From Lingula anatina (taxonomy: Eukaryota > Brachiopoda > Lingulata > Lingulida > Lingulidae), in the NCBI RefSeq assembly GCF_001039355.2, contig NW_019775567.1, positions 1 to 64,000 of the forward strand: 64,000 nucleotides of DNA, written 5' to 3'. Of this stretch, positions 13,768 through 25,507 are shown in pieces. Numbering within the stretch: the stretch's first letter is position 1; the number at the start of each line of letters is the position of its first letter. The translations under genes and the position numbers were made by a program. The notes beneath the pieces are model-generated. The model made no database searches. It saw nothing but the letters and a program-made list of their open reading frames with translations, and was not told the DNA's origin.

Positions 13768-14048
13768 CCATATCGCTGAAAGTCCAAGAGATTTGGTGGT
13801 GGTGTAGGCGGCCTACATGAACCATAGTAACTGCTGGTATCAGACCCATCAACATCTGTCTGCGTGCCAACAGACACGAGCGTGGGCGACCTATTCCTCA
13901 TCTGGCTGCTGTTACTGCTACTGTTACTGATGTTGTTACTGTTTTTGTTCACTCTCCTTAGAACCTCCACTATGATCGGCTCCTGGGCACCATGAAATGC
14001 CTCCACAGCTTCTTCGTGCGATGCCTTGGACAAGTCCTGTCCATTTAC
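13768..14048 (-). CDS. PDZRN3/PDZRN4-like protein, internal exon (end of PDZ1 and GTQTD linker)
   Basis: Internal exon of 281 bp, read on the minus strand from base 14048 to 13768. It begins after a good acceptor (pyrimidine-rich tract ending TTTCTAG) in phase 0 with Val-Asn-Gly and ends in phase 2 at the donor GTGAGTA. The first about 32 residues are the second half of a PDZ domain: [20 protein letters not shown], then [12 protein letters not shown], covering the helix-2 and last-strand region. A Ser/Asn-rich linker follows (residues about 34-50), then VGTQTDVDG (about 60-68) and a Pro-rich stretch CRPPTPPP (about 78-85). In vertebrate PDZRN3/4 the same order occurs: VNGKDLS, AVEA, EPIVVQVLRR, then a GTQTD motif. 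That family has an N-terminal RING ubiquitin-ligase domain, a TRAF-type zinc finger and two PDZ domains, and acts in the cytoplasm and at membrane contacts. The family call is strong; choosing between PDZRN3 and PDZRN4 is not possible because the vertebrate pair probably split after this lineage diverged. Confidence 0.92.
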
Positions 14049-16266
14049 CTAGAAAGACACAAAATAAAAATAGCCATTAATTTGTGCTGTTATGTTATAA
14101 CTATATCTCTATGTATCAGGGCTGGGACATACAGTCAAATGAAGACCCACAGCCCATCTCTTAGTTTACTGGAAACATAAGCTGCCTTTTATCCTTCCAT
14201 CATAGGTATGACCTTGAAGTTGCCTTTTCTAAGAAAAAAAAGAGAATCTTACATCATACAAAAGAAGAGATCCCATTGCGCATGGAATTGTATAATGTAA
14301 AAACTACTTCAACAATTGTGGTTTGCCATCCAGTTCATAAGTCTACCCCTGTACACAACTAAGTGAAGTCATTACCATCATGAAACACAAGCTGCATCAT
14401 AACCTATGATGCCAACAATAAAGATAACACAATAAACCCCCTGAAGTAACTTAACATCATCATGCTTACAATGCATTTCAGTAAGCTCTTCATTTTCCTC
14501 TTAAATCTCGTCTTAGCCATTCTGCTAGTCTGTGTATATCCTCCTTTCAATAAAAAAAAATCCTTTCAGTATAAAAGTCTAGTCAGACATAAAAATCCTC
14601 CTTCCTCAAATCAGTAACCACACGTGCATACCAGTAGAGCAGTGTGTGTACACCAATATGTATATATATGCGTATGACAGAGTGTGCTCTCTCTTCAATG
14701 CCTGGGTTTCAACTGAAGACCAGCTGTATTGACACTAGTGTTAAAATCCTTCACTGCTGCACCACAATAGCCAGAGAGAGTAAACAGCCCGGTGTACTCA
14801 TGTGTGTAATGTGATGGGGACCCTCACACAACATTGAGGTATTCAGGCCGCTGATGGGGCCCTCTGAGTGGTTAACACCAGCTTAATGGTTAGCCAATGG
14901 GGGTACAGGAAAGGTGAGATTAGAGGCCAGGACCAGGAGGGCTCAGTGGACATGAAAGAGGACACAGTCAACACTGCTATTACTTAATGTGTGGAAAATC
15001 CTTTGGGAAAACAGTAGGCTTAAAAAATTTTATCCTACTGCGCTAAATTTTTCTGGTATTGTTTGAGTTTATTTTGGAGGTGCTTGGTGAATAGCACAAT
15101 GCCGGCTGTTTCCTTTTTCAGCCTTTGATGCATTGTTGAAGTGGAGAGATAATGGGAAAATTTGAGACTAAACAAGTTTGTGGGGTTGTGGGTTTGCTTT
15201 GTTTGAGGATTTAAAGAAAAGACAATATAACGCGAATGTGCTGACTGCATATTTTCTTTAAAATAATCATTATTGCTATTATTTCTATATTAGCACAGTC
15301 GAATACAATGGTTAACAATAGCAACAGATGTGCAATTAAATATATTTAAAAGAAAAAGAAAATATTTTGAAAACAGTATCATATAATATATAATTATGTA
15401 TAATAAAAAGTTGAATATTTTGTGTTCAAATTTTTCGGGTAATTTACATGTTTAATAAAGGGTTACTGTTAATTATAGCAATTAAACAACATATAATAAG
15501 TAGTCTTCCCTTGCCTTTCTTTTTCTGGTTTGAACATGGGACTGGATGATGTGAAAATTTAAGGGTTAAGACTTGAGAACTATATGGCGTATCTTTATAA
15601 ACAATAGACAAAAGGTCCAATCTCCCAATTTCTTTCCTTTGATGTCCAAAAAAGCTAAATGGACATAAGTGGTGTAAAACCTCTCACTAGCTATGTATAA
15701 ACTCCCCAACCTCTCACTTCACATACCAAGAGCTGTTAACTCATCCATCATGCACGGTCCAACAACAACCATCTAAACAAAGACAACTTTCCTTATCTCT
15801 CCAGGAAAACAACTGTCCCCTTATCACCACTGGGCAGTGTCCAGTCCAGCACACACACAAACTGACCATCTCTAGGGTCTTTTCTATCCCATGGACAGTA
15901 CAAGTTACTGACCAACTGTTTACATTTTATTCAGATTCAGATTCTTTACAGATAAACACCTTCACATAAAAAGGTACAATGACAGCACAACTAACCATAA
16001 CATATCACAAAAAATATGCATCTTGGGCTGTGGTCATACTTAATTTTGAAGGACTGCATCAGACTTGGATAAAGAGATAACAGCAATCATTGTATTATAA
16101 TCAAGCTGTTGGTGCAAAGCAAGAATCCATAAATTGCTGTCCATATATTTGTATAATTGTAGCATTCAGTGTGCAGCATTCTAAGATCATCATAGTTACA
16201 TAGTTGCTGTTTGTGTAATATGGATCGGATTGGATCGAATTCAGTCTTGTCTGAACAAAGCCTTAA

Positions 16267-16297
16267 CGTGTGTGTGTGTGTTTGTGTGTGTGTGTGC
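16267..16297. repeat. GT microsatellite
   Basis: Dinucleotide GT repeat with one T interruption, followed by GCGCATGTGCATGCATG. Confidence 0.92.
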
Positions 16298-17840
16298 GCA
16301 TGTGCATGCATGTATGAGTTTACAATTAATGCCTACATTAAGTGGCCCAGGCCTCAACAGGTCCCCCAGCTCTCTCAGTTAGCCCATTATTCCTGAGCTC
16401 TTATCTCTGTACTTTATCAACTTTCTAATAAGAGGAGAGGGGGAGAAACATCAAAGACATGACACAATGGCCCTGGTCTGTGCACCCTGCTGTTCCAATA
16501 GCAAGGTGTGTCAGCCTCTCTCTACTGTTATCTCCAAGTTCCAATATGCTTCACAGGGTGGTGAGATATACTACAATGGAGGGAGCTCTTTGATTTCTGT
16601 AATTATGAGGAGGGCTGAAAGAAGGGGGTGTGGCTGAGGAAGCGGGAGGGCAGGTGGGGGTGGGGGCGTTAAAAACAGCTTAATTAATTCAACTGTTAGA
16701 TTTTTCCTGGTTTTTGTGGAGTCTTCTCTTTGAGTGCAATCTGCAGGCAGTTAACTGTTACCTGTGAAAACTTCCTGATTAGAATGTTATCGTGTTGTTT
16801 GTGTTTCCCTAACACACTGCTGCTGATTTTATAACAAGAAAAGATTAACTGCACTTTAAATTATTACAGCTATTTCTACACTAGCCTATAAAAAATTCCC
16901 TTGTTTTGTCTACTGATACTGAAAATGAACACAGGCATTACACAACATTAGCTGTGTAACACCAGAAGCCTAGCTGCTTCCTCCATGTCAAAGATCACAC
17001 TTTAAATTGGGACATATAAACAGGACCAGCTACCAAATTCTTCACTTTAACAAAACCCTCCGCCTACACACCAGTGTAAGTAGATCTCCACATCAGTGAC
17101 TTCCCATAATGGCAGAGGCTGCTCTCTTACTGTTTGTATTTCCACTGGAGTGAGCACAGATGAAATGGTGAGAAACCAATACCTTCTGATCCATGACTGC
17201 TTCATATTTGCATGTGACATATTTTTTATCCTTGTATATTTTTTACTAAATGCAGCATGTTACACACATCTTCTATCAATATAGTTACTCTAGTATTATC
17301 AAAAACCTAACACAAAGCTTAAGCTATTTTGTTACAAATTTTTTTCTTGTTGTGTTCAATAACCCTAAACTGTAATATTTTTTTTAAAAAATCCATACAA
17401 GCAAAACCCTTTTGCTTTTTTTTCTAAACTTTTTGTATAAGGGAGAAGAATGTGACATTCTGCTGAGAAATACCCAACATAAAAATTTGACTGTTATTAT
17501 TGAAATCCCTGCACACCTGTCCCTGCTGTAATGTGAGGCAACATATTCAGCTTACCTGGGTCTTTTTACATCTAAGAGCCTGACCTTACTCTACATAAAG
17601 CCACATTTGTTTGAACAAAGATATTAATGCATTCATCCAAACACATTCATTACAGCAATAATACAGGTACACAAATAATAACCATAATACATAATTTGGC
17701 AACAATTGATACTCCCGACTATGAAGTCAAAAACTTGAGGAGAAACAAACAAATGCAACGGATTGTTATGCTGCATAAAGCCAACCCCCTACTTTGCAAC
17801 ACAGAGGCTGCATAGAGAAGTTCCTAATCAATATAAACAA

Positions 17841-18026
17841 TTAAATAATGAAAGAAATGAGAAAGAAATGTCCTCCTATCTCGGGTAGCATCTCGGCTGA
17901 GAAACATTCATCTGTTTCACGGCTCTTGGATTTCTTTAGGAAATGAACAGCAAAATAGGTGTAGGTAAATAAAGCCACCAGCAAGATGAGTAGGTAGCCA
18001 GGTGGGGGGGTATTAAATGGTGACAA
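17841..18026 (-). other. Small ORF with one predicted membrane helix, unknown
   Basis: A 61-codon ATG ORF on the minus strand. After MSPFNTPPP there is a hydrophobic stretch GYLLILLVALFTYTYFAVHF, then a basic cluster LKKSKSRE and an acidic C-terminal part (ETDECFSAEMLPEIGGHFF). This is the layout of a small single-pass membrane protein or a terminal exon, but ORFs of this length are common by chance in this window and no family is recognised. No strong acceptor was found just upstream. It lies inside the intron upstream of the PDZ exon, on the same strand. Confidence 0.15.
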
Positions 18027-18970
18027 TCAAGGGGAAAATTGAGACCTTAAGGCAGTGAAAGGAGTCCACCAGGGAGATTTTCTAGTTTATGCCCTCTGGC
18101 AATGGTCAAGATACAAAAACAACTTCATTGGGAGTTTTAGGGGGATTTTTTCCTGTGACAGATCAAAGGTCGGATCAAAGGTCGTGATCACAGGTGACTG
18201 CACTACCGTGTCTGGGTAGATCTGGACAAAGACACCTTCATATTTTTTTTTACAAATTCATACCCAAAAAGATTTGGCATGAAAACAGCCAGATTATCAC
18301 TTTTCATGGAGCTTTCCTATCTGCTGGTCCAGCATTTCTGTGAGCATCTTTGTAATCATAACTAATAAAAAAAATTTTCGACACACAATCCTTATTCTTT
18401 TATACTCTTATCATGAGATTTAATCTTATCCTCATGCACTTACCTCTTTCTTATTGAAACCTCTTTTAATTGCATTCATAACAATTCCAACAACAATTTC
18501 CAGAAAACACAGGATTAGCAGTGCTGAATTATTTCACAATGTTTCCTTGTTATCAACTCCAGTTGAAAAATCACAAAATTGCGTTCGATTTCCACTTAAA
18601 TACATACATATCCAAGGTGACGAGCATTTTTTCACTGATGACAACTCTACTGATGGCAAAACACAAGACACAAACACCTCCTCCAAAAAACGCCCACTTT
18701 CTAAGCAGAAATCCAATGCAGAATTGTGTCCATAAATATGAGAATTCACATAACGAACGTACTGTATGGATTACAACAGTCTGGTCACCCAGGAATCCAT
18801 ATCACAAATGAAACAGGGCCAGGTATCAGGTGGTTTGTCTTCTGTTCTTACCTCTCCAGCATTGATTTCCTCCCCACCAAGTGGACAGGTATGATATAAC
18901 AGTGCAAATTATTCATTAATATCAAATATATGCAGTGTAACTTGTTATGATCAGAGTGATTGAAGGAGAT

Positions 18971-19008
18971 GGTGTGTGTGTGTGTGTGAGTGTGTGTATG
19001 TGGGCATA
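18971..19008. repeat. GT-rich microsatellite
   Basis: GT repeats with GAG and ATG interruptions, about 65 bases before a long GA array. Confidence 0.88.
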
Positions 19009-19071
19009 CATGTCTACATGTGCATGTGTAATGTGTTCTAATTTGTGCATGTATATGGACATGGGCTGCAG

Positions 19072-19074
<3 letters not shown>

Positions 19075-19146
<72 letters not shown>
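19075..19146. repeat. GA microsatellite, 36 uninterrupted units
   Basis: Pure GA array of 72 bases. It makes spurious Arg-Glu or Ser-Leu ORFs on both strands. Confidence 0.97.
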
Positions 19147-19149
<3 letters not shown>

Positions 19150-20659
19150 GGCTATAGGCCTAACGCTGTGAGGATCACTTAAGTTAAACATAATGCACAA
19201 AGAAAATTGAACCCAAGTACTTCAACTCCACTTATCAAATAAATGCAAATATTGGTCACAGCATTAAACCTCAAATGACATCACTGTGAGTGTTTCATCA
19301 TTAATTGATGCAATAATTGAACTTTTGAGTAGATATCCCTTATAATTATCCACTTATTTGATAGATTTATCAACTGAAACAAAAATTGCTTCATGCTAAA
19401 CAATGTACTCAGTCAAATAACGTCAATTAGCTCCTATGTGTGATAAACCATAAGCTTCTTTTCCCAATATAACAAAAAGAATACCTTCACAAGTTCATAC
19501 ATATCAATTTGCATCAAATAAAAGAGTGCTATTGTAGTTCTAGCAAATTGCTGTTGATGTCTCATTTCACTGTTGAACCCCCCATCTATTACAGAATCCC
19601 AAGATTGATTGCTGCGCTAAAAACACGACATATCAACATGCAACCTTTCATTCTTCGCCTCTAATGCGACATCAGAAACTATACAAACTCAATCAAACGT
19701 AAGGAGATTGGATGATGAGGTAAAATGTTTTTTAGAAATTAATCTCACATATCATGCCGGTCTGCTTTAAAATCTTGGAATTGTCACAAAAAAATGACTT
19801 GATGATGTAATCTCACCAGGTGGTAAGGAAATATAGCAGACAATTACTGGCGATGTGATGATGACACAGGATCAGCTGTCATAAGTAATCTCCGTGTTTT
19901 GAATGGCAACGTGACAAGTACTGATGGTAAGAACATAATGGAGATGTGTTCATCTGCTTGTTTTTTTTTCTTTTTTTTCTTTTTGCAATATTCTTTTATG
20001 ATTGAGATGGTATGCGATTCAAAATTTTTTGAAATCAAGAAAAAATATTTAATGAAATTAAATTAAAGGGAAATGTGTTATAATAAGATGACAATTTTCA
20101 AAGAATAATCAACTTCTTTTCCTTACTAATACTAAGACAGGATTTTTACACTAAGCTTGTCATGGCTACAAATCCTGAATCTACAAAAGGCGCATTGTTG
20201 CCTGTGTTGTCATCAGTGGCTAGTTTCATATTTTTGTTGAGGAAAACAGCCCTTTTCTCAGGATTCCACCTGAAGAGGCTTGTATCTTCTTTTAAAAAAT
20301 ACGAAATCAGTAAACCTATAACAACTGGAAGATCATTCCAGATCTTCTGAAAACAGTTTCATCATTCGCCCGCCCTCTTCATCCCCTTGAAATTGTGTTA
20401 TCTGAAATGCACTAAGAAGAGATCTTTAAACAATAGAAGTGATCTCTTAACAATGTACCTCCAGGAGTATTGACAGTGGGAGCAGGTGATGTCTTTTCCT
20501 GGATTATTGGATCAAAGAGACTTCTCAGGCTACATTCAGGAAGAGAACACACCTGTCTCCTTTTCCTGATTCCTGATTACAAAGCTCTGCAATATTTTTA
20601 CATGATTTGCTTTTATAACAAAAGAAAAACTGGGAAGATTACTGACATAGATTAGCATA

Positions 20660-20662
<3 letters not shown>

Positions 20663-20690
<28 letters not shown>
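20663..20690. repeat. CT microsatellite
   Basis: About 14 uninterrupted CT units. Confidence 0.95.
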
Positions 20691-21902
20691 TGCCATACAG
20701 CATCTGCCAATAAACTGTTCACTTAGTTGCCAACTACAGCAGTCCTTTTTATTTGCCACACATAACTCATTTGTTCGCTTGTTTGCTCATTTGTTTCTCC
20801 ATTTGTTTGTTTATTGACTTTCTGATGTGTTTTATTTCCAGCCTGCCTTTACTCAATGGAGGTGGTAAATAACTGATTTCTTGTCACATGTTGCATTCTT
20901 AATTTCTATGAATTTTTTATCTAATATTTTACTTTCTTTTAAATATCATAATGAATGGTGAAAAAGACCACAAGCTGTTGCGATTGCCAATGTTTGGCTT
21001 CCGTCCTGAAGTATGATATTTTGGATTATCAATCATTATTACAATGCCTACAGTAATCCACAGTATAACATGGCATTTACCTTAGCTTACGGACTGGTGA
21101 TAATCTCTTAACTTCAATTAATAGGACAATATTGTCCCTTTCTAACTAATGTGTTTATAGGCTATAGAATATCAAATATTATTAATCAAAACTAATATTT
21201 TTAAGTAATTGATCTACATGTATATGCAAATGTCATAAGTGACTTGTGGGAATACTTGACTAAAATTTTCTTCAGGTAAACCTAATGTTTTATATATTAT
21301 AAATAAGTTCTCCATTCTCCTTTCGAGATGTCAGAATTCATGAAGACAACTGGCCAATGTGAGAAACCATTCCAGATTCAAACAAAGAAACAACTATCAA
21401 GCATTCACCTTGCCATCTCCAAATACTGTCCACTGAATTAAAAGATATCCTATTTCACTACACAAACACCAATGATTAAAACTAATATCTTGAGTCAAAC
21501 AGAAAAAACAATGACTAGTGTTCTTTTACACGGACTCTGCTTATTAATTTCCTTTAGTTTCAAAAATCACTAAAAGACAAAACCAGTTGTGGATCTCGGT
21601 GTCACTGGGAGCACAGCAAGTTCACTGAACCCTCACATCCTCTCTTTTCTGGCTGCCATCTCATTAATTTCTCTATTAAGAAGGGGAGAACCAGTTTCAT
21701 TAAAAATTTAACACTTCATTCCACTCATTGCTTTTTCTGTCGTGTGTCAATAATTAAAACAATTATGCCTTTTTACAGGCTTAATGGCAATGGAAGTGTG
21801 TATTGATCTACAATCTTACCAAACAATACAGAGTGATATGAGCAACATGAGGATAAGGCAGGGAGGAAGAAAGAGAATTCGTATCTTTGTTTTTTTATCT
21901 CC

Positions 21903-21904
<2 letters not shown>

Positions 21905-21964
<60 letters not shown>
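21905..21964. repeat. GA microsatellite, 30 uninterrupted units
   Basis: Pure GA array of 60 bases. Confidence 0.97.
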
Positions 21965-21966
<2 letters not shown>

Positions 21967-24900
21967 CAAAATAACAGTCTACAAACTGTAACCTGACAAC
22001 GGTGCTTTTGCCCGTCACTCCGTAACAGTCCAGTAGTCCTTACCAGGACTTCAAAAAAATAACAAACACCTTTTCTGGCTAAAAGTCATCTAGATGAAGC
22101 AGAAAAACACTTCTACTCCCTTAGAGTAGTAAAACCTTTGTAGTGGATGTTGACATAAAACGACACAAGTAAGAGGGAGTCACCTCAGTGTGTTTCACCT
22201 GTGAACTCTGTGCAGGCAGAATAGAAAACCCTATTATTAGACTGTAATTCTTCAAAAAAATGCCAAAAGAGGTGCAGATTAACAGAAAAGATAGCAACCG
22301 TTGAAGCGTGTAGCCTAAGCCAGAGAGACACAATAACGCCCGCAGGTCCAGGGCTCTTCCATTTACGTCACAGGTCCAAAAAGTTGCCAAATTTATCTTA
22401 ATAACATTAAGTACATGTAGTCATCGAGTGCAATTCAGGGAGAAAAATAGGAACTAGGAGGGAAAAGTATGCAGCTGAAAATAAATAAACAAGTTTGAAC
22501 AGTTATAGTTATTATTCATGCCCCTAATTCTGTCCGAGGACATTTCCTCACGTGGTATGTAGCGTGTTCAACCAGGTTCGCATAGTGCACGTTTTAAAAA
22601 ATGCGCTCATCTCCCCAATGCGTGATTGAATAACAATAGCTAACCTTTCTAGAGTGCACGACATCTGGTCCTATCCACAAAATCAACAAAACATTGACAT
22701 GTTGCCGGGCGAACATGTCAATATATGATCTGATAACCATCACTGATCCACATCTCGACAGAACATTTTGGTGAGAAAATCAAACATTTCTGCGCTCAGG
22801 TTAGTAACAAAATCTGAGCAGATAACTATTCACTTTGAAATAGATTAAGATGTAAATATAGCTATTAATTGATATCATTTTCAGTCAAAACAAACCAAAA
22901 GGCAAGATGAAGTTGGTAAATGTGTTTTAAGATAAGAATCAGGGTTTTTACTATGATAGTATCTCTTTCAGCAAGAAAGTAAACACAGATGTACCAATGT
23001 CATTGGATGTCAAGGGGCTCCTGACTGTGACAGCGTGACATCAGTCCTTTTTTTGTGCGCTACCCAGGGACTTAGCCACCTGACCTGGAGCCCTGAGGCT
23101 GCTTTTTCTCCCCGGGGGCGATCTTTTGTCCCGTTAAATACCCAGCAAACATAGGTGACTCTAAACATTAGCCAATGTTAAAATGCGCTGTTTTCACAGG
23201 TGAGTCCCCAGGTAATCAGTGACGAAGGGCAGTGCACGCGACTGTAAAGGAGTGACAAGAGTGAACGACCCCGTACCTAACCAAGGAACATGCAAGGTAT
23301 GCCAAATCAGCTGATCGATACAAAGAGAAGTTTCCGCAAAAATTCCAACATGCCTTCAAGGTCAGCACTACTGTGGACAGTCAAGTAAATGGCTGGTGGT
23401 AATGGTGACGCTTAACAATGAGACAACACCCAAAACAACTGTATTCATTGGCAATGCTCTATTCTTTCTATTTTTACAATAAACAAGTACTTTTATTACG
23501 TATTCTGTTATTATGCATCTGTATTTTTTTGTCCATTGAAAAGATCAAGTAGTTATCGTAGCACTTTTACCCTTTCCACTTTGTCCATCAACCATCCTAT
23601 CCAAACATAATATAAAAGAAAAAAAGAACCATTATGTGCGCTCCTTTTTTTGCCTTTTTTAAAATTAGTTTTCAGTTGCACATTTATTGCTGATAAACTT
23701 CTAATACATTAAAATGCTTTTCAAAAAAAAAAAAAAAAAAAATTATACCCTTATCCTTATTTTCTTCAAAAGATTTTTTATTATCTGATGAATTCTAACT
23801 TACTGTGCACACTGCCATCTTTTCCATGAATCTTCTTCGTTCTCTTAGGTCTTGCTGTGTGTAATACGTGTAATATTCCGTTCACAACTTTTGTATTATT
23901 ACTATGACCACCATGTGGGTCTGTAGCTTATTACATCAGCAACGCTGTTGAATGTGTTCTCTTCTCCATTTCATTTACACCCAGAAATAACTCCCCATCA
24001 TACGAACATGATAATTGATTCCACTAACGATGGTGTGATAATATGTGACTAATTTTAGAACCGACCTCCAAAGTTTTCTGTAAGAAAATTTTCTACTACA
24101 TTAACCAGAGAACCCCTGTAGGCGACACAATATGGCGAGTGCCATCAGACGTTTTATGTTCATTCTTTCAGGCAGGACTGATTCAATGGCATTTAATCAT
24201 TTCAAAAATAATGATACGTTATAGGAGACATCATTACATTAGGGAAGGTTTTATAGGGAACAGCCTTGGAATTCAATGGCAAGTGCCTAATCTTTTAGCC
24301 GTCATCTATTACTAACATACATGGCTAACATAAACAGTTGCTCAAATCAAATTTTCCCCTGATTGATTTTCATCCAGCAAGTATCGCACTTTGGAAATCC
24401 CTTTATTGAATTGTGCAGCAGAACTAAATAAACCAGTCGTCCTATTCATCGGCACCATATTGATTCTATTAACAGCCAACTTTCTCGTAAGAGGGCTCAA
24501 TCGGAACACAATTATCAGAACTTTTTTTCATGGAAAGTCATTTTCCCTATCTTCTGTCTACTATTCTTGTGCTGAGACTTTTCAATTCTATCCGAGGAGA
24601 AAATGGATGACAAAACTTTCATAATAAAAATCAATAAGGCCAGACGACTCTTAAAAGAGTTTGTTCTCCTTAGTGGAGACGATGGCGATAAGTTGAAGTG
24701 TAACAGCGGCTGAAGACAAAGGGTCCATGATAACTTTATCGCTGTCCAAATATCCTGAATAGTTGTTAATAAACTTGTGACAAGGCTTCAGAGACCAATA
24801 ACACTGATTGAAACTGTCTGCAAATGAATTTATTTGCTGGTAAATTTTGTCTATTTTGTGAGTGAGTTCACTGCGTGGACTATGTGCTATTTTAAAGCAA

Positions 24901-25417
24901 ATACACAGATACAGATGACATCACCATGTTGGACTTAAATTTAGCTGCATAGGTTAAAAAATAGATCCAGGCCTAAGCACATAACATGATTTCTTCCATT
25001 TATTAATTAATTTTTTTTTACTTTTGTATTTTTCCACTTTGAAAAATTTGCTTTTGCAGCTTTTTTTTTCTCCCAAAGAACCTAAGTGTCTAATTTTAAT
25101 GGTATATTAGTATTCATTAAAAATAACACCAGTATCAAAAGCAGCAAAATCATTATAATCATTTAATATCCCCTTGTATACTCATTATTAGAGCAACACA
25201 CAATCAATTTGTTTACAGACATTTGAAACGGTAGACAAGCACACAATTCGCTGGCAAAGTTCCTATCCAGGAATCGCACAATTAATTACTTACAGAACAG
25301 GTTTCCTAATCTTTCCATAAGTATACAAAAATTTTATACTTTATTTCCATGCAAACAGACCAGCTGAAGTACACCTGATCAGTAAGCTGATACCAATCTG
25401 GTGACAACATCACTCAC

Positions 25418-25507
25418 CTTGAGGCTGTCATAACACCAAAACTCTGGCGTACGCTGTTGTTCTAAAACATTAAAAGGATCCAGCCACTGGTACATGACTT
25501 CCCCCAT
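25418..25507 (-). CDS. Candidate alternative first coding exon of the PDZRN-like gene
   Basis: Short exon-like segment on the minus strand: ATG in a favourable context (A at -3, G at +4), 30 open codons beginning MGEVMYQWLDPFNVLEQQRT and ending CYDSLK, then the full consensus donor AAG/GTGAGT. An in-frame TAA lies 24 bases upstream of the ATG, so the ATG is the likely start if the segment is used. It ends in phase 0, exactly what the PDZ exon at 14048 needs; joining would give DSLK then VNGQDLSK. From memory, vertebrate PDZRN3/4 short isoforms also start with a brief MG-starting exon spliced to this same VNG exon, removing RING, TRAF and the first half of PDZ1. Composition (Trp, Tyr, Gln, Glu rich) looks coding. 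The vertebrate MGC palmitoylation signal is absent here. Phase alone would match one time in three, so transcript evidence decides. Confidence 0.42.

Larger units (their letters stand above)
14049..25417 (-). other. Intron upstream of the PDZ exon (if the 25418-25507 exon is used)
   Basis: Starts (minus-strand sense, at its 3' end) with the acceptor TTTCTAG at 14055-14049. It holds GT, CT and GA microsatellites and a very AT-rich stretch at 15240-15500. No RING, TRAF or PDZ1 first-half coding sequence was recognised on the minus strand. A short ORF with a membrane-like helix (17841-18026) is listed separately. Confidence 0.55.

Noticed and set aside
14120-14156. Minus-strand MGCGSSFDC start resembling a myristoylation/palmitoylation signal, like vertebrate PDZRN short isoforms
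   Set aside because: The nearest donor (T/GTATGT) leaves phase 1, which does not match the phase-0 PDZ exon about 90 bases away, and the frame stops soon after.
14253-14276. ATG plus 8 codons (MGSLLLYD) and a GTAAGA donor in phase 0, about 200 bases upstream of the PDZ exon
   Set aside because: Possible but unsupported; the same chance argument applies, with no leader or conservation signal.
17550-17640. Strong minus-strand donor CAG/GTAAGC
   Set aside because: All frames upstream of it are closed by stops within a few codons; at most a non-coding exon.
19061-19146. Plus-strand MGCSTRERE peptide, lipidation-like start
   Set aside because: It runs straight into the GA microsatellite; a repeat artefact.
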